Positions 21,525-31,156 of a DNA stretch of 37,530 nucleotides are shown piece after piece (within the stretch, counting starts at the first letter, position 1; the number at the start of each line of letters is the position of its first letter). The stretch lies in contig DATEXU010000194.1 of the NCBI GenBank assembly GCA_035256645.1, positions 1 through 37,530 of the forward strand. Reading direction: 5' to 3'. This stretch comes from G026625185 sp035256645 (GTDB taxonomy: Bacteria > Desulfobacterota > WTBG01 > JAGOGO01). The position numbers and the translations under genes are program-made. The notes beneath the pieces were generated by a model, which ran no database searches, was not told the origin of the DNA, and saw only the letters and a list, made by a program, of their open reading frames with translations.

Positions 21525-23831
21525 TCACGTTGCCATTGATTGGGCCATTTCCAGGTTTACCCGATGCAACCGGGCATACGACCCTTGTTTTTCAAGCAGC
21601 TCAGCGTGACGGCCAACTTCAATGATTTGACCCCGTTCGATAACCACCAAACGGTCGGCACGCCGGAGCGTGCTTAACCGGTGAGCAATCGCTATGGTTG
21701 TCCGGCCCTGAACAAGATTTTCAAGCGCCCGTTGAATCTCTTTCTCCGTTTCCACATCCACGGAAGAGGTTGCCTCATCAAGGATGAGTATAGCCGGATC
21801 AATGAGAAGCGCCCGGGCAATGCCGATTCGCTGGCGCTCACCTCCGGAGAGAAATTGACCGCGTTCGCCCGCCAGGGTATCGTAGCCGTCGGGAAGTCTG
21901 AGAATAAACTCATGAGCGCAGGCAGCTCGTGCCGCCCTGATAATTTCGCTTCGCGCGGCATCGGGCTTCCCATAGGCGATATTCTCGGCAATGGTCCCGT
22001 AAAATAAAAAAGATTCCTGCAAAACGATCCCGATATTGTGCCGGTATCCTTCGATGGAAAACCGTCTGATGTCAGTACCATCAACCATAAGCGCGCCCTC
22101 GTAGACATCATAGAACCGGCACACCAAATTAATCAAAGTGCTCTTGCCCGCGCCCGTGGGCCCTACCAAACCAATCATCTCTCCCGGTCTGATTTTTAAA
22201 TTCACGTTGTCAATCACCCGGCGGCTGCCATAACGAAACCCAACATGGGAAAATTCGATCTCGCCGCGGAATCGTCCGGGAATGATCGGATTAACAACCT
22301 CGGGAACACTTGGCACTCGATCCAGAATTTCAAACACCCGGTGCGCGCTCGCGGCCGTGCGTTGTACCGCTGAAACCATCTTGATCATCGCCTCTAACCG
22401 AGCATAAAAACGGCTGATATACGCCAGAAAGGCGGTAAGAACACCCACCGTAATGTGGTGCTGAAAAACCTGCCAGGCGCCGAAGATCCAAACAACCAGC
22501 AAACCCGCATCCGTGAGCAAGGTCACCATCGGCCCAAAAAAAGACCAGGTAGTATTGATACAATCGTTAGCCTGAAGAACCCGCGTATTGCATTCCTGAA
22601 ATCGGTCAATTTCACGCTGTTCTTGGGCGAATGCCTTAACCACGCGCATCCCGGGAATCGTATCCGCCAGCACGCTCGTCATATCAGCCCAGGCGCGACT
22701 TCCCAGAGAAAAGCCACGCCGGAGAACCGTTCTCACCCGATGGGTAAGCCACAGGATCACAGGAAACGGGCAGAGTGTCACGATTGCCAAAAAAGGGTTA
22801 ATACTTAAAAGAATGGCCGCGGTCATGATGATCATCAACACATCCGAGCCAAACTCCAATAAAGAGACGGACAAAAAATAACAAATACGATCACTATCAG
22901 TACTGACCCGGGAAATAAGATCACCGGTACGTTTTTCTCCGAAAAACTCTAAGGATAAACGATGCAAATGAGGATAGGTAATAGTTCTTAAGTTGGCGCT
23001 GACGCGTTCGCTGACCCATGCCAGAACATAGGTGCGCGCCCAGCCAAGCAGCCAGGCAAGGAGCGCAGCAGCTGCCAAACCGAAGAGGTACCATCCCACC
23101 AGATGGAAATCAACCGTCTTACCGCTCTGGTAAGGGATCAGGACCTTATCAAGGAGGGGCATGGTAATATAAGGCGGTACCAGACCAGCGGCGATACTGG
23201 CCACGCTCAGCAGAAAGCCTATGGTGATCATGCCGGTCCAGGGCCGGGCAAATTTAAACAACCGGAATAACGATCGTGCCGGCGGAGGAGCAGCCGCAGG
23301 AGCGTAGTCCAACAGTACCGCGTGTTCCCCATCGCACGGCACCCCCGTGGTAGTTTCCGTTAAGGATGAGGTCGCGTCGGCTTTTTCTTTATCGCTTTCC
23401 TTAAGCTCCAGAAAGCGCTCTACCAGACGATGCGCGTGGACTTTTTGACTGGTGGTGAACTTCCACCGGGTAAGCAGATGAGCGGTATCGAGAAGATGAA
23501 GGGTTCCTATTCCTTTGTGCTCAGTAGCCCGTAAAGAGACGATCGAGGTGAGTGACCAGGTCTTGAAAACTCTATCGCTATCGGGCGCGTCCCCTTTTTT
23601 TGTCCTTCTCAAGAACTTTGAAATAAATGATTGTGAAAAAGCATGGTGCTTTGCCTGAGGGTGGGGTTGAATGCTGATCAGCGCGCGGTTGGTGAGGACG
23701 ACCAAGCCATAGGCATAATGGAGACGGCTGTCTAAGTCCGGCGCAAACCAGGCTAACGGGATCTCACCCTCGCTCAAGAAACCGTTTATCTGTGCTTGGA
23801 ACTCAACCGGGAATTCCTTAATCTCAGACAA
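21525..23831 (-). CDS. ABC transporter, fused permease and ATPase, cyanophycin-associated type
   Basis: A 768-residue half-transporter of the ABC exporter type. An N-terminal soluble region (about 1-185) is extra to the ordinary exporter, containing FAPDLDSRLHYAYGLVVLTNRALISI and a PH-like strand pattern. Six membrane helices follow (about 195-480). The nucleotide-binding domain carries Walker A GPTGAGKST, signature LSGGERQRIG, Walker B ILILDEATSS and the switch histidine in IAHRLS. It would dimerise in the inner membrane; the cargo is unknown. The TTG start is preceded by AAAGGAG. It lies 64 bp after the cyanophycin synthetase-like gene and just before the DUF1854 gene, a conserved combination. 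Confidence 0.88.
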   Translation of the reverse strand: MSEIKEFPVEFQAQINGFLSEGEIPLAWFAPDLDSRLHYAYGLVVLTNRALISIQPHPQAKHHAFSQSFISKFLRRTKKGDAPDSDRVFKTWSLTSIVSLRATEHKGIGTLHLLDTAHLLTRWKFTTSQKVHAHRLVERFLELKESDKEKADATSSLTETTTGVPCDGEHAVLLDYAPAAAPPPARSLFRLFKFARPWTGMITIGFLLSVASIAAGLVPPYITMPLLDKVLIPYQSGKTVDFHLVGWYLFGLAAAALLAWLLGWARTYVLAWVSERVSANLRTITYPHLHRLSLEFFGEKRTGDLISRVSTDSDRICYFLSVSLLEFGSDVLMIIMTAAILLSINPFLAIVTLCPFPVILWLTHRVRTVLRRGFSLGSRAWADMTSVLADTIPGMRVVKAFAQEQREIDRFQECNTRVLQANDCINTTWSFFGPMVTLLTDAGLLVVWIFGAWQVFQHHITVGVLTAFLAYISRFYARLEAMIKMVSAVQRTAASAHRVFEILDRVPSVPEVVNPIIPGRFRGEIEFSHVGFRYGSRRVIDNVNLKIRPGEMIGLVGPTGAGKSTLINLVCRFYDVYEGALMVDGTDIRRFSIEGYRHNIGIVLQESFLFYGTIAENIAYGKPDAARSEIIRAARAACAHEFILRLPDGYDTLAGERGQFLSGGERQRIGIARALLIDPAILILDEATSSVDVETEKEIQRALENLVQGRTTIAIAHRLSTLRRADRLVVIERGQIIEVGRHAELLEKQGSYARLHRVNLEMAQSMAT

Positions 23832-23895
23832 GTAATAAAACTCCTTTTTTCGTTTTGAGGTGATTTATCGAGAACACGGATTAGATTTTGAGGTT

Positions 23896-26565
23896 TCATG
23901 CAGGGTGTGGATGAGTGCTAAGATAATTTTGAAGATGCGCTATGGTTTCGTCAACAACATCTGCCTGGATCACCACTAATGTATTAGGACGCAAAAACCG
24001 CAAACCTTGGTCGATCGCGTTGAGTGAACCATAAACCTCCATGATTTCCTTAACCCGCGCCGTGCCGTTCATGCCCTTGCGAAACAGACCGATAATTTCT
24101 CCTTTTTCCCGCCCCCGCATATAGTGACCTTCATAGAGAATAACCGAGTCAAACGCTTCACCAAGGAGTAATCCTTGAAGAATAATATCGGAATCACGCC
24201 GGTCGCCCGCGGTGGAGTAAACAATGGTTCGATGGGGCGACGAAAAATTATCAAGGGCTTCGATGATAGCTTCTAACGACGAGGCATTATGCCCATAATC
24301 AACCACCATGGTAGCGCCATTGAGCTTTACCAGATTAAACCGGCCCGGAACGTTGTCGATATCAGCGGTAAAGGATGCCACCGAGGCCACGATTTTTTCC
24401 AGGGGTATCCCCAAAGACCACGCCGCCGCGATTGCCGCCAAGGCGTTTTCGATCTGGAATCGCACTCTGCCGTCAAGGGTAAGGGGGACGCAGTCAAGCG
24501 AGACCAGGTGTTGCTCTTGATCTCCGTCGGCAAGGATAACAGCGTCATGTCGCATGAATACCGCGCGGCCGGATTTGCGGCGGTGTTCCACGATCACCCG
24601 GTGGTCTTCGTTGCAGGCAAAAAATACTACCCGGCCCGGACAGTAGGGTGCCATCGCTGCCACCAAAGGATCAGCGGCATTCAGCACCGCGGTGCCTGTC
24701 CCGGGTGTAACCGCTTCTACTACCGTTCTTTTTACCACCGCCAATTTTTCCACGGTGTCGATGTCATACTGATCGAGATGATCTCCTTGGCCGATATTGG
24801 TTACTACCGCGACATCGCAGAAATCAAACCCTAACCCTTCACGGAGAATACCGCCTCGTGCCGTTTCCAAAACTGCGGCTTCGACGACCGGATTCAACAA
24901 AACCCCCCGCGCGCTCTGAGGCCCGCTGCAATCCTCATTGTCAATCCGCCGTCCGTCTATGTAAACCCCGTCAGTGCACGCCATTCCCACCTTAAGACCA
25001 CTGCCGTTGAGGATATGAGCGATAAACCGTGTTGTCGTGGTCTTGCCGTTTACGCCGGTTACGGCAACGATGGGAATTCTTCCGGTTTCGCCTTCAGCAA
25101 ACAACGTGGAGATGATTGCCTCCCCCACGGGCCTCGCGATCCCGTGAGAAGGCTGGGTGTGCATCCGTAAGCCGGGAGCGGCATTAACTTCCACGATTGT
25201 TCCTCCCTGTTCTCCCAGCGGACGGCTGATGTCCGAAACAATCAGGTCGACCCCCGCCACATCCAAACCAACCACCCGCGCGGCATCAATCACGGCCGTG
25301 GCCGCCTCAGGATGAACCTCATCAGTCACATCAATAGCAGTTCCCCCGGTGCTGAGGTTAGCGTTGCGGCGAATGAGAACCATCATCCCCGCGGGAGGTA
25401 TTGACTGCACGGTAAGCCCCTGTTCGGCGAGCACCGCCATTGAAACCGAATCGAGGGGGATTTTACTCAGGGGAAGCGCGTGGTGATTGCCCCGAAGAGG
25501 GTTTTCATTCTCCTTCTCGATCAGCTCAGAAACCGTATGCGTTCCATCCCCAATCACGTGAGCAGGCTCCCTCCGCGCCGCGGCAACCAATCGATCTCCC
25601 ACCACTAACAGACGATAATCCTGCCCGGGAATAAATTTCTCAACCAGGACCGACGACCCTTCGGAGGCTGCGGAGGTATAGGCGGTAATGACCTCTTCCT
25701 GACACGTGAGATTCACGGAAACACCTCGTCCTTTATTGCCATCAAGCGGTTTGACGACCACCGGCAGACCAATGTCACTCGCCGCCGCCCAGGCATCTTC
25801 TTCATTGTGTACGATCCGGCCTTTCGGCACCGGAACACCCACTGCCTTCAAAAGCGTTTTGGTTACTTGTTTATCCTGGGCAATCTCTTCGGCAATCGCC
25901 TTGGTTTGATCGGTCTCGGAAGCAAGGATGCGACGCTGGCGAGAGCCGTATCCAAACATGACAAGACTGCCGGAATTAAGTCTGCGCACCGGGATTTTCC
26001 GGGCGCGGGCAGCTTCTACAATCGCCCGGGTACTTGGCCCCAGGCAAATATCCTGGGCGATATCCTTTAAGCGATTTATCTCGCGTGATATATCAAAAGG
26101 GATATCGTGAACTGCTGAAAAACAAACCTCTGCCGCTACCTTCAAACACTCTTCGGCGAGCGCCTCTTCTTCATATTCTATGGCAATTTTGTAGACTCCT
26201 TGCTCAGATGTTTCCCGGCTTTTCCCATAACCAACATTGGTTCCTGCTAAGGTCTGCAGCTCTAAGGTAATATGTTCCAAGATGTGAGCGAGATACGTGC
26301 CGTCATGCAAGCGAGCGAAAAACCCACCACGCTCACCGCGACTGCACCGGTGTTCGATCATGGTGGGCAACCAGGTCATAAGGCGTTCGTTAAATCCCGG
26401 TATCTCATTGGAAGGAATATCATTAAATTGTTTAAGGTCTACCCATACCTCGAGTACCGGGAAATTTGCCCAAATATTAGGGCCGCGCAGGGTCAGCACC
26501 TTACGAATTTCCATGAATGGTAAGGTGCTGATTCTACTGCTATTACTACCATCATCCTTGTCCAT
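23896..26565 (-). CDS. cphA: cyanophycin synthetase
   Basis: About 889 residues. CphA makes cyanophycin, a polyaspartate backbone with arginine side chains used as nitrogen store, from Asp, Arg and ATP. Three regions are seen: an N-terminal domain with the family motif LRGPNIW and HILEHITLELQ; an ATP-grasp domain (about 210-480) with PVVVKPLDGNKGRGV and EVNAAPGLRMH; and a Mur-ligase-like domain from about 495 with VTGVNGKTTTTRF, DYGHNASSLEAI and STAGDRRDSD. The length is typical. I prefer the ATG at 26565, with GGAAAGGA just upstream, over the TTG at 26580; an ATG at 26514 would also give a normal N terminus. It heads an operon with the ABC transporter and DUF1854 genes. No cyanophycinase is in the window. 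Confidence 0.9.
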   Translation of the reverse strand: MDKDDGSNSSRISTLPFMEIRKVLTLRGPNIWANFPVLEVWVDLKQFNDIPSNEIPGFNERLMTWLPTMIEHRCSRGERGGFFARLHDGTYLAHILEHITLELQTLAGTNVGYGKSRETSEQGVYKIAIEYEEEALAEECLKVAAEVCFSAVHDIPFDISREINRLKDIAQDICLGPSTRAIVEAARARKIPVRRLNSGSLVMFGYGSRQRRILASETDQTKAIAEEIAQDKQVTKTLLKAVGVPVPKGRIVHNEEDAWAAASDIGLPVVVKPLDGNKGRGVSVNLTCQEEVITAYTSAASEGSSVLVEKFIPGQDYRLLVVGDRLVAAARREPAHVIGDGTHTVSELIEKENENPLRGNHHALPLSKIPLDSVSMAVLAEQGLTVQSIPPAGMMVLIRRNANLSTGGTAIDVTDEVHPEAATAVIDAARVVGLDVAGVDLIVSDISRPLGEQGGTIVEVNAAPGLRMHTQPSHGIARPVGEAIISTLFAEGETGRIPIVAVTGVNGKTTTTRFIAHILNGSGLKVGMACTDGVYIDGRRIDNEDCSGPQSARGVLLNPVVEAAVLETARGGILREGLGFDFCDVAVVTNIGQGDHLDQYDIDTVEKLAVVKRTVVEAVTPGTGTAVLNAADPLVAAMAPYCPGRVVFFACNEDHRVIVEHRRKSGRAVFMRHDAVILADGDQEQHLVSLDCVPLTLDGRVRFQIENALAAIAAAWSLGIPLEKIVASVASFTADIDNVPGRFNLVKLNGATMVVDYGHNASSLEAIIEALDNFSSPHRTIVYSTAGDRRDSDIILQGLLLGEAFDSVILYEGHYMRGREKGEIIGLFRKGMNGTARVKEIMEVYGSLNAIDQGLRFLRPNTLVVIQADVVDETIAHLQNYLSTHPHPA

Positions 26566-26580
26566 ACCAATCCTTTCCAA

Positions 26581-26997
26581 ACACCAGTTAATGGAACTAA
26601 TTTCCCCGCGAAATCATCCCACCATAATTTTTTTTAATTAGACAAAAAGTAGGTAATTCACTTTATCGAAATTTAATACTTTTTCAAGGAAATTATAGTA
26701 AGCTTTAAAAAGAAACCTTCAAAAATATCGGGTTCTTTATGGGATAAAGGAAATTTTCTTTTTTTTGGCAAAAAAAATTATCCCCTGAAACATATTGATT
26801 TTAATTGGTTCTTTGTGTTTGATTTTTTAAAGCGGCTGGGTGGTTATCCTTGCTTCATTTGGCATAAATCTTTTTTTTAATTATTTTCAGTTGGTTAGAA
26901 CTCATAAATCAGAGGTCAAGGAAATTGAACCGTGTTTTAAAAAGTGATACTCTTGGTGGCAGACAAATTATGTCCCTATCTATCACAGGAGGCGAAG
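26581..26997. other. AT-rich intergenic region between divergent genes
   Basis: A divergent spacer that should contain promoters for cphA (minus) and the DUF4197 gene (plus). It is very rich in A/T tracts. I cannot pick out a convincing -35/-10 pair, operator, RNA or ORF. Confidence 0.4.
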
Positions 26998-27714
26998 ATG
27001 AAAAAAACATCTCTTATACTTATCGGTTTTCTTTTATTTTTTGCTGCATCCGGTAATGCCGGCTTATTGGATACTATTAAGCAGGGCGCGGGGATTCCCC
27101 AGCAAAAAAGCTCGGATGATAGCACCATCGCGTCTGGCCTGAAAGAAGCCCTCTCCATCGGGACTAAAAACGCGGTAACGTCTGTCTCTCAAACGGACGG
27201 TTATTTTGGCAATGCGATGATTAAGATTCTTATGCCCGAAAAAATACAGAATGTTGCCAGTGTGCTGGGAAAGTTAGGCTACCAAAAACAGGTGGATGAC
27301 TTTATTCTCAGCATGAACCGAGCCGCGGAAAAAGCCGCTCCCCAAGCCGCGTCACTTTTTGTCGGCGCGATCAAGGAAATGACCTTAGAGGATGCCAAAG
27401 GGATCCTTACGGGTAGTGATACTTCCGCGACCGATTACTTCAAGAAAAAAACCTCGGATAACATTTATACGGCCTTCAAGCCGATTATTTCTTCAAGCAT
27501 GAATGAGGTCGGAGTTACCCGCTCCTATAAAACAATGATGGACAAATACACCGCCTTACCGTTTATGAAGTCACCGTCCCTTGACCTTGACCATTACGTA
27601 ACCAACAAGGCGATGGACGGTCTTTTTTATATGATCGGACAGGAAGAGAAAAAGATCAGAACCAACCCGGCGGCACGGGTTACCGACCTTTTAAAGAAAG
27701 TCTTTGGAAAATAA
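26998..27714 (+). CDS. DUF4197 periplasmic protein
   Basis: A 238-residue exported protein of the DUF4197 family. A signal peptide (MKKTSLILIGFLLFFAASGNA) is followed by GLLDTIKQG, then the family's alternating helices: SGLKEALSIGTKNAV, KILMPEKIQNV, MNRAAEKAAPQAASLFVGAI and a C-terminal GLFYMIGQEEKKIRTNPAAR. The motif ATDYFKKKTSD is characteristic. The start at 26998 fits GGAGGCGAAG just upstream, rather than the more distal in-frame start at 26944. No lipobox is seen. The function of the family is unknown. It is followed by a bidirectional terminator and is probably monocistronic. Confidence 0.88.
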   Translation: MKKTSLILIGFLLFFAASGNAGLLDTIKQGAGIPQQKSSDDSTIASGLKEALSIGTKNAVTSVSQTDGYFGNAMIKILMPEKIQNVASVLGKLGYQKQVDDFILSMNRAAEKAAPQAASLFVGAIKEMTLEDAKGILTGSDTSATDYFKKKTSDNIYTAFKPIISSSMNEVGVTRSYKTMMDKYTALPFMKSPSLDLDHYVTNKAMDGLFYMIGQEEKKIRTNPAARVTDLLKKVFGK

Positions 27715-27734
27715 AAGCAAAGCGCTCCCCCTAC

Positions 27735-27846
27735 TCAATGAATAAAAAGGCCTGATTTTTTTCTCAGGCCTTTTTTGTTTTCTGCATCCTTTTTATCAAC
27801 AACCCCGATCCGTTATTTTTATATCGACATTTACCTTGGTTAGAAA
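27735..27846. repeat. terminator-containing repeat, copy 2
   Basis: Partner of 18781-18905. It has the same GGCCTGA hairpin, the same TTTTGTTTT tail, and a similar following segment (TCAACAACCCCGATCC ... ACCTTGGTTAGAAAT). It lies between the convergent DUF4197 and GT4 genes. Confidence 0.6.
27744..27780. terminator. bidirectional rho-independent terminator
   Basis: The stem AAAAAGGCCTGA/TCAGGCCTTTTT with a T-rich loop is followed by TTTTTTGTTT. The A run on the left makes it able to stop minus-strand transcription too. It ends the DUF4197 gene and probably the convergent polysaccharide operon. Confidence 0.85.
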
Positions 27847-27866
27847 TGAAGGGCGGGTCGAAATTT

Positions 27867-28985
27867 TCAACACTTCGATTTCATCTTATTAAAAATACTT
27901 CCTTTCATCTTCTCTTTAAAAATTTTTCGGTCCCATTTCAGGGTATGATTCCTAATCGCCAGAGGATCAAATTCCTTTTCAATCGTAACAAACCTTTCGA
28001 TGGCATCAATGAGTGCATTACCATTCGGCTCATGAAAAAACAAGCCGGTGGGAACACTCCCCTCGGTTTTTTCTTTTTGATCATACGAGATGATCGTTTC
28101 TAATGCCCCTCCCCTGCCATAAGCGATCACCGGCCTTCCACTGGCCATAGCTTCCAACGGAACAATCCCAAAATCTTCTTCCCCCGAAAAAATCAGGGCC
28201 CGACATTTCGAATAGGCGTCAGCAACCACATCCTCCGGTAACCATCCGCAAAATTCAACATTCGGTCCAGCCTTCGCCTTGAGCCTTTTTTCCTCCGGAC
28301 CGGAACCGATAATTTTCAAAGGATAGCCCAACCGATTGAACGCCTCAACCGCCAGATCAATTCTCTTATACGGCGCCAGGGAAGAAACAATAAGAAAATA
28401 ATTCTCTTTCTGCTCGTGAATTTTAAATCGGTTACTATCCACCGGAGGATGTATTATCTCAGCTTCCCTTCGATAAAACTTCTTTATCCGATTCTCCACA
28501 TGTTTTGATATGCACATAAAATGATCTACCCGCTGGATCGAGGTCACATCCCATATCCGCAGGTAATGGATAAAAAACGGTATCATTCTATTTCGTTTTT
28601 CCCTGAAATACTCATCATACATATCCCATGCATACCGCATCGGCGTAAGCACATAAGAAATATGGAGAGCATCCGGTGGAGTAATAATCCCTTTGGCCAC
28701 GCAATGACTGCAGCTCAGGATAAGGTCATACCCTTTGAGATTGAAACTTTCTATCGCCATCGGGAACAAGGGAAGATATTTTCGGTAACCCTTTTTCGAA
28801 AAAGGGAGATTTTGAATAAAGGACGTCTTAATGGGCATTCTTTCGATACAAGGAGAAACAGAACCCGGCACGTGCAACAAAGTGTAAAGATCAGCTTGGG
28901 GAAAAAGTTCGCAAAAGATTTCAAGACACCTTTCCCCTCCCCGCATACCCGTAAGCCAGTCATGGATAATGGCTACTTTCACCAA
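27867..28985 (-). CDS. GT4 family glycosyltransferase
   Basis: A 372-residue GT-B glycosyltransferase of family 4. The N-terminal Rossmann domain starts VKVAIIHDWLTGMRGGERCLE. The C-terminal nucleotide-sugar domain has FLIVSSLAPYKRIDLAVEAF, FCGWLPEDVVADAYSKCRALIFSGEEDFGIVPLEAMASGRPVIAYGRGG, where the E-x7-E motif is EEDFGIVPLE. Many close relatives are mannosyltransferases, which fits the GDP-mannose dehydratase next door. It works at the cytoplasmic face of the membrane on a lipid-linked glycan. The start is TTG at 28985 with AAGGAG 8 bases upstream. It is the last gene of the minus-strand polysaccharide run. Confidence 0.88.
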   Translation of the reverse strand: MVKVAIIHDWLTGMRGGERCLEIFCELFPQADLYTLLHVPGSVSPCIERMPIKTSFIQNLPFSKKGYRKYLPLFPMAIESFNLKGYDLILSCSHCVAKGIITPPDALHISYVLTPMRYAWDMYDEYFREKRNRMIPFFIHYLRIWDVTSIQRVDHFMCISKHVENRIKKFYRREAEIIHPPVDSNRFKIHEQKENYFLIVSSLAPYKRIDLAVEAFNRLGYPLKIIGSGPEEKRLKAKAGPNVEFCGWLPEDVVADAYSKCRALIFSGEEDFGIVPLEAMASGRPVIAYGRGGALETIISYDQKEKTEGSVPTGLFFHEPNGNALIDAIERFVTIEKEFDPLAIRNHTLKWDRKIFKEKMKGSIFNKMKSKC

Positions 28986-29031
28986 CGCGTTATCTCCTTT
29001 TTACTCTTCCTGTCTCTTGCCGGCAGTCTCT

Positions 29032-30009
29032 TTACGATTTTCTTTGCAAGAGCCTCAGATCGTTTTCAACCATCTCGTGAACAAGATCGCTAAACCGGTA
29101 GTTGTTGTTCCATCCGAGTTTCAATCGCGCTTTGGAGGAATCGGCCACGAGGTCGCAGATTTCACGTTGCCGGTAGTACATCTGATCGGTGACGACAAAC
29201 TCCCTGAAGTCTAATCCTAAAGCATCAAACGCGGTTGTGGCGAATTCCCTCACTGAGTGGCCCTCACCGGTACCGACCACATAGTCTTCAGGAGAATCAG
29301 CCTGTAACATCATCCACATCGCCTTAACATAATCTTTCGCATGGCCCCAGTCTCTTCTGGCATCCAGGTTTCCCAATCGGAGTTCCTTGGCCAACCCAAG
29401 TTTGATTTTTGCGGCATGCGACGATATTTTCCGCGTTACAAACTCAAAGCCCCGGCGGGGAGATTCGTGGTTATAAAGAATGCCGTTGACCGCAAACAGA
29501 CCATAGGCCTCCCGATAATTTCTGACCAAATGATACCCGGTAAGTTTGGAAATACCGTAAGAGGACCGCGGTCTAAAGGGCGTGTCCTCATTTTGAGGCG
29601 ATTCTTTTGTGTTACCAAACATTTCACTGGAAGCGGCAAAGTAAAAGCGGCATGAAGGAACGATCTCTTTTATCACGGAAAGCATATTATGGATGTCATT
29701 GATATTGGTCAACAGGGTAGAAAACTCGTCACTAAAAAAATCCGCGACAAAACTCTGGGAAGCAAGATGGTAACATTCATTTGGCTCGACTTTCTTGACA
29801 ACAGTGGAAACGCTGGGATAACTGTCAATTGACCCTAAATGAATGCTCAGGCGGTCCATAATATGGATGATCCGTGACATCCGGTGTTCGGGATCTTCAA
29901 TGGCCGAGCGCCGCACAATGCCATGAACTGCATAGCCCTTTTCAAGCAGAAATTCCGCGAGATAACTACCGTCCTGCCCGGTAATACCGGTGATCAGTGC
30001 TCTCTTCAT
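29032..30009 (-). CDS. gmd: GDP-mannose 4,6-dehydratase
   Basis: A 325-residue extended short-chain dehydrogenase/reductase that converts GDP-D-mannose to GDP-4-keto-6-deoxy-D-mannose, precursor of fucose, rhamnose and perosamine types. The NAD(P) loop is GITGQDGSYLAE at 8-19. RRSAIEDPEHRMSRI, ASSEMFGN and the YGISK catalytic Tyr/Lys motif follow. NHESPRRGFEFVTRKI and LDARRDWGHAKDYVKAMW are family hallmarks. The length is slightly short of some homologues but complete. Cytoplasmic. It starts 16 bp after the neighbouring GT4 stop. No GDP-fucose or rhamnose reductase follows within the window, so the final sugar is open. Confidence 0.95.
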   Translation of the reverse strand: MKRALITGITGQDGSYLAEFLLEKGYAVHGIVRRSAIEDPEHRMSRIIHIMDRLSIHLGSIDSYPSVSTVVKKVEPNECYHLASQSFVADFFSDEFSTLLTNINDIHNMLSVIKEIVPSCRFYFAASSEMFGNTKESPQNEDTPFRPRSSYGISKLTGYHLVRNYREAYGLFAVNGILYNHESPRRGFEFVTRKISSHAAKIKLGLAKELRLGNLDARRDWGHAKDYVKAMWMMLQADSPEDYVVGTGEGHSVREFATTAFDALGLDFREFVVTDQMYYRQREICDLVADSSKARLKLGWNNNYRFSDLVHEMVENDLRLLQRKS

Positions 30010-30025
30010 CTGATCTTTTCCCCTT

Positions 30026-31156
30026 TTACGTACCTAAACATTCTTCAAAAATTTTAAGATGCTCTTTTGCCGCCCTTTCCCAGCTGAAAAGCTTCGCTCT
30101 CTCGAGTCCCTTCGCTCTCAGGTTTTGCCTCATCACCTCATCCGTGAGCACCTCATGTATTCCCTGAGCGATGCTTTCCACATCATAAGGATCAACATAC
30201 CGTACTGCATCCCCACAAACCTCGGGAAGGGAACCCGCCCTTGATGTAACTATCGGACAACCGCACGCCATGGCCTCTAAAGGAGGCAAACCAAACCCTT
30301 CGTAAAGAGAAGGAAAAATAAAAGCCGCTGCCTCGGAATAAAGGTGGGGCAAATCCTCCTCAGGCACATAGCCCAAAAAAATAATTTTATCCTTTACTAA
30401 AAGCTTGTCAACCCTTTTCTCGATACCCGGATAAAAGTGAGGGTCTTTCTTGCCTCCAATGACAAAGGAGAGGTCGGTTAGATTCAACCGAGCAAATGCC
30501 TCGAGGCTCCTTTCCAGGTTTTTGTAGGGCCTCATGTCCCCGATATAAAGCAGATAGTTTCCCAGGCCATACCGCTTTTGCACCACACCCTTTTCCCGCG
30601 GATAAAACCTCTGCTTATTATATCCCTCAGAGATCACATAGATGGGTTTGTCCTTAATCGAATAGTAGGTAATTATATCCCGCTTCGTGTTTTCAGAAGT
30701 GCAGATAACGGCCCGCGCTTTCTTTAAAAGAAGCGGCACCGTATAATAAAAATAATATTTCATCCTCGGGTACATCTCCGGATATTTCATGGGTAAAATA
30801 TCATGCATCGTTATAATCTGTTTCAAAGGGGAGAACAAAATGCCCTCAGGAACAGTAGAATACAGTAACGATGCATTTTGTCTTCTTGATTTAAACGGCA
30901 GCATTGTTTGTTGCCAGAGAACCCTCATCAAATGCCCCGTGAACCCCAAAGCAGGTGACGTAAGGGGACTCACCCGGGTTACCTTTTCAGGATACATCTT
31001 CTTTAAGGCAGGAGAACTTGAATATACAGTAAAATCATAGTCGCACTCGGCCTTCAGTAATTCGAGAACCAGCTCATGGGTGTAGACTCCCAGACCGGTG
31101 GGGTTTTCATGGCCAAAGGTGGCATTGATGGCGACTCTGCTCTTATTGCCTTTCAT
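30026..31156 (-). CDS. GT4 family glycosyltransferase, mannosyltransferase-like
   Basis: A 376-residue GT-B enzyme. The N-terminal domain has VAINATFGHENPTGLGVYTHEL and TMHDILPMKYPEMYP. The C-terminal domain has LYIGDMRPYKNLERSLEAFARL, IFLGYVPEEDLPHLYSEAAAF and FPSLYEGFGLPPLEAMACGCPIVTS (E-x7-E). This pattern is common in O-antigen mannosyl- and rhamnosyltransferases. Its ATG overlaps the stop of the flippase gene as ATGA. Probable role: extending the repeat unit on undecaprenyl phosphate at the cytoplasmic membrane face; the exact linkage is unknown. Confidence 0.9.
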   Translation of the reverse strand: MKGNKSRVAINATFGHENPTGLGVYTHELVLELLKAECDYDFTVYSSSPALKKMYPEKVTRVSPLTSPALGFTGHLMRVLWQQTMLPFKSRRQNASLLYSTVPEGILFSPLKQIITMHDILPMKYPEMYPRMKYYFYYTVPLLLKKARAVICTSENTKRDIITYYSIKDKPIYVISEGYNKQRFYPREKGVVQKRYGLGNYLLYIGDMRPYKNLERSLEAFARLNLTDLSFVIGGKKDPHFYPGIEKRVDKLLVKDKIIFLGYVPEEDLPHLYSEAAAFIFPSLYEGFGLPPLEAMACGCPIVTSRAGSLPEVCGDAVRYVDPYDVESIAQGIHEVLTDEVMRQNLRAKGLERAKLFSWERAAKEHLKIFEECLGT

